A DNA stretch of 63,602 nucleotides. It comes from an uncultured Bacteroidales bacterium (lineage in GTDB: Bacteria > Bacteroidota > Bacteroidia > Bacteroidales > UBA932). Where the stretch lies: positions 1 to 63,602 of the forward strand of contig ONBM01000026.1 in NCBI GenBank assembly GCA_900316045.1, given 5' to 3'. Below are positions 1 through 8,241 of this stretch, piece after piece; the first letter of the stretch is position 1; each line of letters opens with the position of its first letter. The notes beneath the pieces were generated by a model that did not search any database, was not told where the DNA came from, and was given only the letters and a program-made list of their open reading frames with translations. Both the position numbers and the translations under genes were made by a program.

Positions 1-1
1 T

Positions 2-112
2 AACACAGTCTGCTCCTCCTGCCTTTGTGAACTGATACAGGAACTTGCGGCATCGAACCGGATGACCGCTGTGGAAAGTTTGTTTGCCGAAGGATTGTTG
101 TCGTGTTCTTGA
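2..112 (+). CDS. Possible 3' end of an unidentified gene (cut by window start)
   Basis: An open frame enters from the left edge and ends with TGA at 110-112. It reads as 36 residues with a cysteine cluster (CSSCLC) near its beginning and a final SLFAEGLLSCS. I do not recognise a family. The complementary strand is also open for much of this stretch, so coding is uncertain. From 113 to 226 I see no gene. Confidence 0.2.
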   Translation, partial: NTVCSSCLCELIQELAASNRMTAVESLFAEGLLSCS

Positions 113-226
113 GTCCGACCTCCCCGGAGGCCGCAGAGTTATGCGTACTCACGCAAAGAATTATTTATACGTAAGTATATGATTGTGAATATGTTAAAGT
201 TTAACCAATAAAATCGAGATCCATTT

Positions 227-590
227 TTATTTGGATTTCAACTGGAAAGGGTTTTGGACTTGACCATATTCTCCTGAAGGGCTAGGCTCTGAAGAGGAAA
301 GTAGTAGAAACTTTCGTCTATGATAAACGCTTTCTCAAGATTCGGAGTCTCCGGGACCTGATGCTGGACATACCTGAAATTTTCGGTAGAAAACTCATAC
401 TTCGCGATTTTCTAATTCGGGAAGCACTCTGCATACAGGTTATTGACATACGCCGTGGCAAGGTTGGCATCGCCCCAGACCATGGACTCATCATAGGTTT
501 CTTTGTTTGTCTTGTTCAAAGAATTTCAATCTGCCAGAATAAGGCAGAGAGCGGTTATACACAGCGCAACTAAGTCAATGGAAATCAATA
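227..590 (-). pseudogene. Relic of a SusD/RagB-type outer-membrane lipoprotein gene
   Basis: Read on the minus strand, this stretch encodes a decayed signal peptide (LCITALCLILAD-stop-N, where an LILAGCN lipobox would be expected). It is followed by SLNKT and ESMVWGDANLATAYVNNLY, a segment typical of the N-terminus of mature SusD-family proteins, which bind glycans at the cell surface with a SusC channel. After a stop (CFPN-stop) the frame continues as a C-terminal-like piece (TPNLEKAFIIDESFYYFPLQ). It then needs a frame change to reach QVQNPFQLKSK-stop at 227, the usual SusD ending. About 120 codons remain from a family of roughly 500-600, so most of the middle is deleted. Two nonsense codons and one frameshift make it non-functional. 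No SusC remnant is visible next to it. Confidence 0.6.
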
Positions 591-715
591 AATCCTCAAA
601 TCTGCTAGTCGCTCCATAATTTTCGTTTCTCTATTCGTCAGAATCCACCATCTTCCTCGCCTCAATCCACGAAGAATATAAAAGAAATAGTCTATGTGTC
701 CAGGCACCTATGCGT

Positions 716-1099
716 CTAGACATCCCCGCCGTCATCATCGCCTTGGCTGTACTGAGCGATGTTATCGTCCGGGAGGGTCGGCTCGTCGTCGCTATCGCTT
801 GAAGCCCCGGCCACCTCCTCGTTCTCGGCATTTTCCTCGCCTTCAAGCCATCTTTCAAGAGCCTCTGCGTCATCAGTCTTCACCTTGATTTTCACAAGAT
901 AGATGCCATCTGAGGTCTCGACGGTAACCGCATAGAATGGCGTACCGTCTGGTTTTGTGTATTTTACGAGATCCGAGAAATAGTCGTTGAATCCTTTTGG
1001 ATATTTTTCATTGAATGCTGCTGCGAGTTCTTCCGACATATTCTCGTAGCTCACAACGTGTCTTTTTTTCTGATCGGTTGGCATAAATATCTTATTCAT
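716..1099 (-). CDS. Small acidic protein of unknown function
   Basis: The 127-residue product has a basic start (DQKKRHVVSYENMS), a compact central part that looks like one alpha/beta domain (EKYPKGFNDYFSDL, then FYAVTVETSDGIYLVKIKV) and a very acidic tail rich in Asp and Glu ending in GDDDGGDV. There is no signal peptide or membrane segment, so it should be cytoplasmic. I place the start at ATG 1099 (MNKIFMPTDQ); ATG 1084 (MPTDQ) is nearly as good. A longer frame to 1267 would overlap the CoA-transferase gene and encode implausible sequence. It resembles conserved Bacteroidales proteins without known function, and I cannot assign a role. Confidence 0.7.
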   Translation of the reverse strand: MNKIFMPTDQKKRHVVSYENMSEELAAAFNEKYPKGFNDYFSDLVKYTKPDGTPFYAVTVETSDGIYLVKIKVKTDDAEALERWLEGEENAENEEVAGASSDSDDEPTLPDDNIAQYSQGDDDGGDV

Positions 1100-1147
1100 T
1101 GTGCTTGCGAGTGCAATATTAAGACATTTTTTGGAATTGCAACACAC

Positions 1148-1178
1148 CTTGGCGTTTTTTTCATGAAAAAACGCCAAG
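1148..1178. terminator. 13-bp perfect hairpin after the aromatic-acid operon
   Basis: CTTGGCGTTTTTT (1148-1160) pairs perfectly with AAAAAACGCCAAG (1166-1178) across a five-base loop. It lies 28-58 bases past the stop of the CoA-transferase gene and before the small acidic gene. The U/A tract sits inside the stem rather than after it, so it may stall polymerase or protect the 3' end rather than act as a textbook terminator. Confidence 0.55.
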
Positions 1179-1205
1179 AAATAGCGGAAAATCGTTTGCG
1201 AAGGA

Positions 1206-2507
1206 TTATTTCCTGAGCGATAGTTTGTGGTAGACGTAGCCGAAGCGTTCTTCCGCAGCTCTTTCAAGGGCTTCCCTGTCGTCCGGGTGAGCGATGGAAA
1301 TCAGGGCCTTCGCCCGCTCAGCCAGGTTCTTGTTGCGAAGGTACACGCAGCCATATTCAGTGACAATATACTGCGTCTGGAAGCGTGTAGTGACGACGCC
1401 AGCCCCGGGAGCCAAGTGGGCCACGATTTTACTGCGCCCCTTGCTGGTGCGGGAAGGCATCGCGATGAACGTTCTGCCGCCTTCGGAGAGAGAGGCGCCA
1501 TACATGAAGTCGTGCTGGCCGCCAACGCTAGAGAATATCATGTCCCCGATGCTGTCGGCGCAAACCTGGCCGGTGAGATCGACCTCGATCGCAGAATTGA
1601 TTGCCACGGCGTTAGGATTCTGGCGTATTTTCGCCGGATCGTTGGTCCAAGATACATCGTAGAAGATGGCATCCTTATTATGGTCAAGATATTCGTACAT
1701 TTGCCTTGATCCTAGGGCAAGGCAGGCGACGCTCCTGCCAGGCTCTACCTTCTTCAAGGAATTGTCGATGACCCCCATCTGCATCAGGCGGAACACACCG
1801 TCGGTCATGGCCTCTGTGTGAAGCCCGAGATGCTTGTGATCTTTAAGGCCGTTCAGGACGGCATTCGGCATGCCGCCCACGCCAATCTGCAAAGTGGCGC
1901 CGTCCGGAATCTCCGCAGCGATATATTTCCCGATGGCGGCTTCAATCTCTGTCGGCGGACCAAACTGCATGTCCACAGGAGGGGCATCGCACTCAACTGC
2001 CGCAGTAATCTTCGACTCGTGAATCATTGCCGTGCCATAGAGGTACGGAATGCTCTTGTTAACCTGAGCGATCACCGCCCTGGCCGTCTCCACGGCTGGC
2101 TGAGCCAGGTCTGCTGAAATATTATAACTGCAGTAGCCGTCCTCATCCGGAAGAGAACAGTTGATGCAGGCGACGTCAATTGGGATTTCTTGCCGGCGGA
2201 ACAGCCCAGGGAGGTCGCTTAAAAAGCCAGGTATCAAGCTGCCATAGCCTTCCGAAACATATTGCCGCTGATCCGCGCAAAGGAAAACGCTGTTCACCTC
2301 GAATGCATCCTTATATTCAGGCTTACAGAAAGGAGCCTCCGCAGTGGTCACGTTGAAGCCAGACACTATCTTCACGTCACGAAGTTCCTGCCACCTGCGA
2401 GCCAAGGCCTCTTGAAGAATGACCGGCACGGAGGTGCTGCCTTGGAAAAACACCCAGTCGTTGCTCTTGACGAGCTTCATTGCCTCGTCGGCTGTCACGT
2501 AGTTCAT
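1206..2507 (-). CDS. Acetyl-CoA hydrolase / acyl-CoA:acetate CoA-transferase
   Basis: The 433-residue enzyme belongs to the acetyl-CoA hydrolase/transferase family, which includes 4-hydroxybutyrate and butyryl-CoA:acetate CoA-transferases. The CoA-site glycine loop GVGGMPNAV is at 209-217. The catalytic glutamate that forms the glutamyl-CoA thioester is probably E232 in HTEAMTDG. The length is normal and it is cytosolic. It is the last gene of the operon, and its ATG overlaps the aminotransferase stop by 4 bp. In this setting the likely substrate is an aryl-acetyl-CoA made by IorAB: transfer of CoA to acetate would release phenylacetate, hydroxyphenylacetate or indoleacetate and give acetyl-CoA, or simple hydrolysis would free CoA. 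The exact acyl substrate is inference from context. Confidence 0.85.
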   Translation of the reverse strand: MNYVTADEAMKLVKSNDWVFFQGSTSVPVILQEALARRWQELRDVKIVSGFNVTTAEAPFCKPEYKDAFEVNSVFLCADQRQYVSEGYGSLIPGFLSDLPGLFRRQEIPIDVACINCSLPDEDGYCSYNISADLAQPAVETARAVIAQVNKSIPYLYGTAMIHESKITAAVECDAPPVDMQFGPPTEIEAAIGKYIAAEIPDGATLQIGVGGMPNAVLNGLKDHKHLGLHTEAMTDGVFRLMQMGVIDNSLKKVEPGRSVACLALGSRQMYEYLDHNKDAIFYDVSWTNDPAKIRQNPNAVAINSAIEVDLTGQVCADSIGDMIFSSVGGQHDFMYGASLSEGGRTFIAMPSRTSKGRSKIVAHLAPGAGVVTTRFQTQYIVTEYGCVYLRNKNLAERAKALISIAHPDDREALERAAEERFGYVYHKLSLRK

Positions 2508-3847
2508 AGAATCGCTCTTATATATTCATCATGATATTCCCTTTCCATCACTCCCTCGAAGGTTGCAAGCCTGTCATCGAGAGTCTGGAAATCTGCCTCT
2601 GAGTTCAGCATGGACATACAGACTCTCAACCCTACAGACTCGCTCCTGGCAGAGGTCAAGGTAATGGTGCTGATGCCGCAACGCATCATATTCAGAATCA
2701 GAGAAGTACAATTAAGGTCATCATATGCCACGGTGAAGAAGAAGCCATCTCCTATCTCTCCATCCTGATCCTTCTCGTAGACCAGGTGGAAATGATGCTT
2801 CATGAATATGTCTTTGGCTCTTCTAGCCCTCATGCCATATTCCTTGACGGTGCCTACGAAGTCATATTTCCCTTCCAGGGATGCCTTGAACATAGACGCC
2901 AGCGCGCACTGGGCAGAGTGCGAGCAGCCAGAAGAATTGACATAGAGGTAGGTGAGGCAGAAATTATCCCCGAACTTGCCGATACCGTAGCGTTCCTGGA
3001 GATCCGGATAGAACCTATGGAAAAGCTTGTCCGAGATCGCCACTATCGCCACCCTCTCGCCAGCGTAACTGAATATCTTCGATGCCGATATCATCATCAC
3101 GTAATTGTCGGTGTAATGAGCCACCGTCGGCTGGAACGGGGCTCGGAAAGGGTGCGATAAATCTTTTCGAAAATCCATGCACAGGTACGCCATGTCCTCC
3201 AGCGCAATCACGTCGTGCTTCTCGCACATCTCCCCCACGATTCTCAGCTCATCATCTGACAGGCAGCACCAGGATGGATTGTTAGGATTCGAGTAAAGAA
3301 GCGCGCACACTCTGCCGTCGGAGAGCATCTCTTCCAGCTTGCCGCGAAGCTTCTCGCCTCTGAAGTCATGCAGGTCGAACGAGCGGGACTCCAGCCCCAA
3401 GACCTTCGCCTGAAGATAATGCGAAGGGAATCCAGGGTTGAAATACAGGATTACATTCTTGCCTTTCTTCAACTGCGAGCATTCCAGCAGAAGGTTGTAG
3501 CAGCCTTGCATCGAGCCCACCGTAGGGATTATCCCTTCCGCTTTGACGTCGGCATTGATGAATGCCTTGATGAATTTTGAGCCCCACTGCTTCAGCGCCT
3601 CTACGCCGGAAGCTGGAGGATAGGCAGACGCCACGCCTTCATCCAGAGCCATCTTCTGCGCCTGAATCCCAACCTCGCAGGCATCCAGGCCGGGAATGCC
3701 GAATTCGAGATGCATGAACTTCTCCCCCGAAATCTGCTCAAGCTCCTGAGCCACGTTCACGCACTGGCGGATAGTCGCCTTTCCGATATCGACGATATCC
3801 TTGTCAGCCAGAACCTTGTCGATTACGTCTTTTGCTATAGGTTTCAT
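2504..3847 (-). CDS. PLP-dependent class I/II aminotransferase
   Basis: The 447-residue fold-type I aminotransferase shows the substrate/cofactor motif SNPNNPS (186-192), the PLP-pyridine aspartate region ALEDMAY (216-221) and the Schiff-base lysine K257 in SASKIFSYAGER. It is cytosolic. It overlaps iorB upstream and the CoA-transferase downstream by ATGA, so the three are translated together. The partner oxidoreductase acts on aryl pyruvates, so this enzyme most likely deaminates phenylalanine, tyrosine or tryptophan to the keto acid. Sequence alone does not separate aromatic from other amino-acid specificity. Its role as first step of the pathway is inference from operon structure. Confidence 0.85.
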   Translation of the reverse strand: MKPIAKDVIDKVLADKDIVDIGKATIRQCVNVAQELEQISGEKFMHLEFGIPGLDACEVGIQAQKMALDEGVASAYPPASGVEALKQWGSKFIKAFINADVKAEGIIPTVGSMQGCYNLLLECSQLKKGKNVILYFNPGFPSHYLQAKVLGLESRSFDLHDFRGEKLRGKLEEMLSDGRVCALLYSNPNNPSWCCLSDDELRIVGEMCEKHDVIALEDMAYLCMDFRKDLSHPFRAPFQPTVAHYTDNYVMMISASKIFSYAGERVAIVAISDKLFHRFYPDLQERYGIGKFGDNFCLTYLYVNSSGCSHSAQCALASMFKASLEGKYDFVGTVKEYGMRARRAKDIFMKHHFHLVYEKDQDGEIGDGFFFTVAYDDLNCTSLILNMMRCGISTITLTSARSESVGLRVCMSMLNSEADFQTLDDRLATFEGVMEREYHDEYIRAIL

Positions 3848-4437
3848 TTCGAAAATTTCTTTGATTCTTCAAGTCCCGCATCGAAAGCCTTTCTATTCAT
3901 CTCGACGATTTGCTCGCCTTTGCGGGAGAACACGTTCCCGATGCCTTCGCGGAGTTTATCCGGCTCAAGGATTCCCATGACCCTTGCGGAAGCGCCCAGA
4001 AGCACCATATTCGAACTGCGAGGAGATCCGCAGTCCTTCGCGATGGCATCACAGTCCAAGGTGATCAGCCTGGGCACCTTGCGCAGCTCTTCCATGACAG
4101 CATTCTCATCCGGATAATCCGGTATATTCTTAAAAGGCACGGTGTTGGTGACAACCCAGCCACCCTTGGAAAGGAAAGGCAAGTAGCGAAGTGCCTCCAT
4201 CGGCTCCAGAGAGAGGATCAAGTCACACTCCCCTTCCGGAACCAAGTCGCTATAAATTGGAATTGAGGAAAGCCTGAGGCAGCTCTGGACATCTCCTCCC
4301 CTCTGGCTCATGCCATGCACTTCTGCCTGCTTCAGATATAGATTCTCATCAAGTGCGGCCCAGCCGATCACGGTCGCGATGGAAAGGATTCCCTGGCCGC
4401 CTACGCCTGAAAGAATGATGTCTTTTTTCATATTCAT
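3844..4437 (-). CDS. iorB: Indolepyruvate:ferredoxin oxidoreductase, beta subunit
   Basis: The 197-residue gamma-domain-type subunit of the 2-oxoacid:ferredoxin oxidoreductase family begins with the characteristic LSGVGGQGIL and carries EVHGMSQRGG at about 40-49. With IorA it oxidatively decarboxylates aryl pyruvates (phenylpyruvate, hydroxyphenylpyruvate, indolepyruvate) to the aryl-acetyl-CoA and reduces ferredoxin. The start ATG lies inside the iorA stop (ATGA), and its own stop overlaps the aminotransferase start in the same way. It has normal length and is cytosolic. Confidence 0.92.
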   Translation of the reverse strand: MNMKKDIILSGVGGQGILSIATVIGWAALDENLYLKQAEVHGMSQRGGDVQSCLRLSSIPIYSDLVPEGECDLILSLEPMEALRYLPFLSKGGWVVTNTVPFKNIPDYPDENAVMEELRKVPRLITLDCDAIAKDCGSPRSSNMVLLGASARVMGILEPDKLREGIGNVFSRKGEQIVEMNRKAFDAGLEESKKFSK

Positions 4438-6089
4438 TTGATTTTAGCGTTATCAGCATTCGCAGCGGCAGCAGTTCTTGCCGCACTCGCATGACGTTTC
4501 GCAGTCTGAATGCACTCCCTGCGCGAGATTATTACCGAAACCCCGTGATAAGCGATTTCCTCTTCAATGACTCTTTCCATCTCGGGATAGTTCTTAGGCA
4601 GAGGGACGATGGTCCTGATGTGTTCCGGCTCCACGCCTATCCCCTTGCAGATGTCTTCCAGCCTGCCTGTCCCTGCGGAATCCTGGCCGCCGGTCATCCC
4701 GGTAGTCAGGTTGTCGGATATGCAAAGCACGATGTCGGATTTGGAATTCACCGCATCCAGAAGGCCTGTCATGCCGCTGTGGGTGAACGTGGAATCGCCT
4801 ATCACTGCGATTGAAGGCCATGCGCCTGCATCAGCGGCACCGACTGCCATGGTGAGGGAGGCCCCCATCTCGACGCAAGTGTGAATAGCGTTGAGCGGAG
4901 ACATATAGCCCAGAGTATAGCAGCCGATGTCTCCGAATATCCTGGCTTCGTCGCCATATTTCTTAACCGCAAGATTGAGGGCGGCGTAGAAATCCCTGTG
5001 CCCGCAGCCTTGGCAGAGCGCCGGAGGACGAGGAACCGCTGTCTCGCTCTTTGAATATATTCCCTTGACTTTCAGCCCCAAGGCCTTGCGCGCCAGGTCC
5101 GGGTTCAGCTCGCCCGTGCGAGGCAGAGTGCCGTCCAGGCGACCCTTGACGACCATGCTGCTCCCATCATAGAGCAGGCCGCGCAGCCTTTGCTCAACCA
5201 GTGGCTGTCCCTCTTCCATCACAAGGATTGTCTTGCATTTTGCCGCGAGTTTTCTAAGCAGGGCCGTAGGGAAAGGATATCTCGTGACCTTCAGCACAGG
5301 ATAAGGGCAGCCGTTCGGAAAATTTTCCATAAGGTAATTGTAGGCAATTCCGCAAGTGATGATGCCCAAACTGGTGTCTCCGCCATCTTTGAGCACATTG
5401 AAAGGAGACTCCTCGGAATCTTTCGTAAAAAGTTCCTGATCCTGCGCAAGCTGCCTGATTCGGTCCCTTGCGATTGCCGGCAGCGTCACCCAGAATATCT
5501 CATGCTCCTTATCCGGATAGTGACGGTCGTTCTCTTTGCGAGGGACCGCCTCACCCTCGTCAACGACGGCCCTGGAGTGTGCCATCCTGGTCGTCAGACG
5601 CATAAGCACAGGAATATGCCGCTTCTCGGAATAGTCGAAGGCTTCATGAACCATCTTGAAAGCCTCCTGCTGGTTCGACGGCTCGAAACAAGGCATCATC
5701 GCGAAATCTGCGTAGAAGCGCGAATCCTGCTCGTTCTGCGAAGAATGCTGAGATGGGTCGTCGCAGGCAGTCACCACCAAGCCTCCGTTCGCGCCGGTCA
5801 CGGCTGAATTCACGAAGCCGTCTGCGCAAACGTTCATTCCAACGTGCTTCATGCAGACGAGGGCTCTTTTCCCAGCGTAAGACATTCCGAGAGCAGCCTC
5901 CATGGCGGTCTTCTCGTTAGCGCACCAGTCGCGGTGGATGTTCCGTTCTTTTGCAAGAGGGTGCGCCTGGATATATTCGGTTATTTCGGTCGAAGGGGTG
6001 CCGGGGTAAGCGTACACACCGGAAATCCCAGCGTGCAGAGCACCCAGGCCTATGGCTTCGTCACCTAATAATAATTTTTTATGAGACAT
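4434..6089 (-). CDS. iorA: Indolepyruvate:ferredoxin oxidoreductase, alpha subunit without ferredoxin domain
   Basis: The 551-residue catalytic subunit has the pyrimidine domain first (YAYPGTPSTEI near residue 30), then the TPP/Mg domain (ALCQGCGHRDFY, FGDIGCYTLG, AVIGDSTFTHSG). It pairs with IorB to decarboxylate aryl pyruvates. In characterised archaeal IorA the chain goes on to a C-terminal ferredoxin-like domain with two CxxCxxCxxxC clusters. Here the protein stops soon after the conserved IISRREC stretch, with an Ala-rich tail and no such clusters. The electron path to ferredoxin must therefore be direct or use another protein. It is the first gene of a four-gene operon. The 184 bp upstream (6090-6273) are AT-rich, and no convincing promoter stands out there. 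Confidence 0.92.
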   Translation of the reverse strand: MSHKKLLLGDEAIGLGALHAGISGVYAYPGTPSTEITEYIQAHPLAKERNIHRDWCANEKTAMEAALGMSYAGKRALVCMKHVGMNVCADGFVNSAVTGANGGLVVTACDDPSQHSSQNEQDSRFYADFAMMPCFEPSNQQEAFKMVHEAFDYSEKRHIPVLMRLTTRMAHSRAVVDEGEAVPRKENDRHYPDKEHEIFWVTLPAIARDRIRQLAQDQELFTKDSEESPFNVLKDGGDTSLGIITCGIAYNYLMENFPNGCPYPVLKVTRYPFPTALLRKLAAKCKTILVMEEGQPLVEQRLRGLLYDGSSMVVKGRLDGTLPRTGELNPDLARKALGLKVKGIYSKSETAVPRPPALCQGCGHRDFYAALNLAVKKYGDEARIFGDIGCYTLGYMSPLNAIHTCVEMGASLTMAVGAADAGAWPSIAVIGDSTFTHSGMTGLLDAVNSKSDIVLCISDNLTTGMTGGQDSAGTGRLEDICKGIGVEPEHIRTIVPLPKNYPEMERVIEEEIAYHGVSVIISRRECIQTAKRHASAARTAAAANADNAKIK

Positions 6090-6273
6090 GGCGTATCAGG
6101 ATTAATGTTTTTGTCAATTATGCGGGAACAATTTACAAATAATCTTTTAATTTCACAAAATCGTTTTAATCTTAAATCAAAAAATCAATATTTTGAAAAT
6201 TTGATTATCGCATGACAAAAAAAGCTGAAGCACGTTTGGATGCCCCAGCCTTCCGTAAATTTATATCTGAATA

Positions 6274-7197
6274 TTACATCTTCCTAATGGAAGACGTCTT
6301 GCTGAGTTCCTTTATCTCCACGTCAAGTCCAGAATTGTTCTTGTACTTGATGTTCGAAACGCCGGTGCTGGACAGAATTGCCTTTTTTGTCGCATTGACA
6401 GAGCAATTGGCAGTCCCAGACGTGGAAACCTCTGCGGTTTCGACGACCAGATTAGATGTCTTGAGGTTGGATGCACCGGAAGCCTCGGCGCGAAGAGCCT
6501 TCGACTCGCCAGAGAGATTGATTTTCGTCGCGCCTGATGCTTCTACGAATATGTTCTCGAAAGTGCCTTTAACCTCAAGATTCGCCGCTCCGGAGACATC
6601 CATGTTCAATTCTCCGGCATTGAAATCGAAGTCCACCGTTGGCGCTCCGCTCACATCCATCTCTGCGCTGCCGAATTTCCCTTTCAAGTCTACGTACGGG
6701 GCACCCGAGATGTCTCCTTCGATAGACCTCGCCGTTATATTCAGTCCATTCACCTTCGTCGCCCCGCTAAGATCCAGTTCGAATTCTTTGTTTCCAATGT
6801 CGAAAGAGCTATTGCAGCTAATCTTCGAGGCGCCGGTCATTTCCAGGCCGCAAAGTTCCGGCATGGTGATTTCTGCCTTCAAGTCGTAGCCGCCATTGTT
6901 GTATTTTCTCTGAATCTTGTTCGGAATGCTTCCAAGGCTAAGTTCAAGAGTGCCATCGCTGACTCTCACCACGACATATTCAATTATGTCGTCAGGAGCA
7001 GTGATTTTAAGGCTGCATTGTGAAGACCGGCTCAGGGTCGCATTGTAGACGCTAGAAAGTTCCAGCGAATTGAAGTTTCTGACATTGAAGGATTTGGTCT
7101 CGTACCTGATGTCGTTTTTCGGAGCCTCAGGCTCAGTGGCTCCTAGCCAGCAGACGGCTGCAAACATTGCCGCCGCAATTGCGATAATCTTTTTCAT
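6274..7197 (-). CDS. GIN-domain (DUF2807) surface/periplasmic protein
   Basis: The 307-residue protein has a signal peptide (MKKIIAIAAAMFAAVCWLGA) followed by a repetitive beta-helix-like domain. In it, motifs such as MTGASKI, LSGATKV, ISGAPYV, VSGAPTV, VSGAANL, ASGATKI and ASGASNL recur about every 20 residues. This is the pattern of the DUF2807 'head GIN' domain, once likened to autotransporter adhesin heads. It is exported, with function unknown. It sits 8 bp behind a probable anti-sigma gene and an ECF sigma gene, so it is probably part of, or the target of, that envelope-signalling unit. Confidence 0.85.
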   Translation of the reverse strand: MKKIIAIAAAMFAAVCWLGATEPEAPKNDIRYETKSFNVRNFNSLELSSVYNATLSRSSQCSLKITAPDDIIEYVVVRVSDGTLELSLGSIPNKIQRKYNNGGYDLKAEITMPELCGLEMTGASKISCNSSFDIGNKEFELDLSGATKVNGLNITARSIEGDISGAPYVDLKGKFGSAEMDVSGAPTVDFDFNAGELNMDVSGAANLEVKGTFENIFVEASGATKINLSGESKALRAEASGASNLKTSNLVVETAEVSTSGTANCSVNATKKAILSSTGVSNIKYKNNSGLDVEIKELSKTSSIRKM

Positions 7198-7204
7198 AAG
7201 CGTA

Positions 7205-7672
7205 TTATTTTAATTCAGTAAGTCCATTTAGTAGTTTTCCGTAATAGTCTTTCAGGATGGCTGCCTTCTCGGCGTCACTCATTGCATCCGGCAGCTGCTC
7301 CAGCATTGTCAGAGGCTCCTGGGTGAGGCTCTGGATGGCATTCCCGACGCTAGGGTCAAGGTTTTCCGAATATATCTCACGGCAGAGCTCAGCGGCCGTC
7401 TGAGAATATGTCATGTAGACTTCGACCGGGTCGTCGCCCACGGCCGCAAACCAGTCTTGGCTGCCTGAAGATGGGATATTCAGCACCAATAACAAGGCAG
7501 CAACCGCAGCGGCGCATGTCGCTAGCATCCATTTCAGCCTCTTCTGATAGAGGATTTTCCTCTTATCTTCGGACTCCAAGAGCTTTTCGAAGCGAGCATC
7601 GCTTCCTTCCGGCAATTCGAAGTCGTCGAATTCCCCTGCGTGTTCCTTGAAATATTTATTTAGTTCCGTCAT
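7205..7672 (-). CDS. Probable membrane-bound anti-sigma factor
   Basis: The 155-residue protein has a charged cytoplasmic N-terminus (about residues 1-45), one membrane helix (MLATCAAAVAALLLVLNI, about 49-66) and an external helical part. The start overlaps the 3' end of the ECF sigma gene by 17 bp, which implies translational coupling. Single-pass proteins in this position are commonly the anti-sigma partner that holds the sigma factor at the membrane. There is no classical zinc-binding anti-sigma motif, so the call rests on topology and position. Confidence 0.6.
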   Translation of the reverse strand: MTELNKYFKEHAGEFDDFELPEGSDARFEKLLESEDKRKILYQKRLKWMLATCAAAVAALLLVLNIPSSGSQDWFAAVGDDPVEVYMTYSQTAAELCREIYSENLDPSVGNAIQSLTQEPLTMLEQLPDAMSDAEKAAILKDYYGKLLNGLTELK

Positions 7673-8165
7673 AGCGTTTTAATATTTCCAACAGTTTAAC
7701 CTTTCCTCTCGAAAACTGGGTGCGAATAGTGCCTTGGCTCTGCCCCGTCACCTCAGCTATCTCGTCGTAATCAAGCCCTTCGATCAGGACCAGATTCAGA
7801 ATCAGCCGATATGGGTCTTTCAACTCAGCCATGGCCTTTTTCACTCTACCTACCTCGACATCCGTCATATCCTCTTGCTGCGACTCCGCCTCAGCCACTT
7901 GCTCCGAGGCTGCATATTCATTAAAGAACAGCTGCTCCCTCTTATTCTTGCGGAGCTCATCTATAGAGCTCCTGATGCAAGCCTTGTTCAGCCAGGCAGC
8001 CGCCTTGGCCTCTCCTAGAGGCTGGATGTCGGAAGTAAGATATTTCAAGATGGTTTCTTGCATGACATCCTCTGCTGCTCCGCTGTCGCGCAATATCCTC
8101 ATGCTGATATTGAACAACCGCCTTGCGTGGGTTCTGTAGAATGTCATTTGTTCCGCTCTTGTCAT
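7656..8165 (-). CDS. ECF-type RNA polymerase sigma factor
   Basis: The 169-residue sigma-70 family protein of the extracytoplasmic-function group has region 2 at about 8-75 (RLFNISMRILRDSGAAEDVMQETILKYL) and region 4 at about 105-165, with the helix-turn-helix DYDEIAEVTGQSQGTIRTQFSRGK. There is no sigma 1 or 3 region, as expected for ECF factors. It is the first gene of a three-gene unit with the membrane protein and the GIN-domain protein, and is divergent from the fucosidase gene with only 76 bp between start codons. The regulon cannot be read from the window. Confidence 0.92.
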   Translation of the reverse strand: MTRAEQMTFYRTHARRLFNISMRILRDSGAAEDVMQETILKYLTSDIQPLGEAKAAAWLNKACIRSSIDELRKNKREQLFFNEYAASEQVAEAESQQEDMTDVEVGRVKKAMAELKDPYRLILNLVLIEGLDYDEIAEVTGQSQGTIRTQFSRGKVKLLEILKRYDGTK

Positions 8166-8207
8166 GTCTTCTCACTGTTTTCACAATAATAACGAAAGAA
8201 ACCACGG

Positions 8208-8236
8208 TTTGTTACAGAATATTTTGTTTATTTTTG
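8208..8236 (+). promoter_or_regulatory. Bacteroidota-type promoter of the fucosidase gene
   Basis: TTTG (8208-8211), 17 bp, then TATTTTTG (8229-8236) matches the Bacteroidota housekeeping consensus TTTG ... TAnnTTTG. The ATG follows only five bases after the -7 element, so transcription would begin at or next to the start codon (leaderless mRNA). Confidence 0.55.
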
Positions 8237-8241
8237 CAGAT

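Noticed and set aside
1..150. Minus-strand open frame reading toward the left edge
   Set aside because: It is open by chance across a short GC-rich stretch. Neither strand has a recognisable domain, so only a low-confidence plus-strand end was listed.
631..873. 80-codon minus frame opposite to and overlapping the small acidic gene
   Set aside because: It has low-complexity Arg/Ser/Thr composition, no start signal, and shares bases with a better-supported frame.
6212..6889. Long plus-strand frame opposite the GIN-domain gene
   Set aside because: It mirrors the repetitive GIN codons and has no start context or known motif. The minus frame has a signal peptide and a family pattern.
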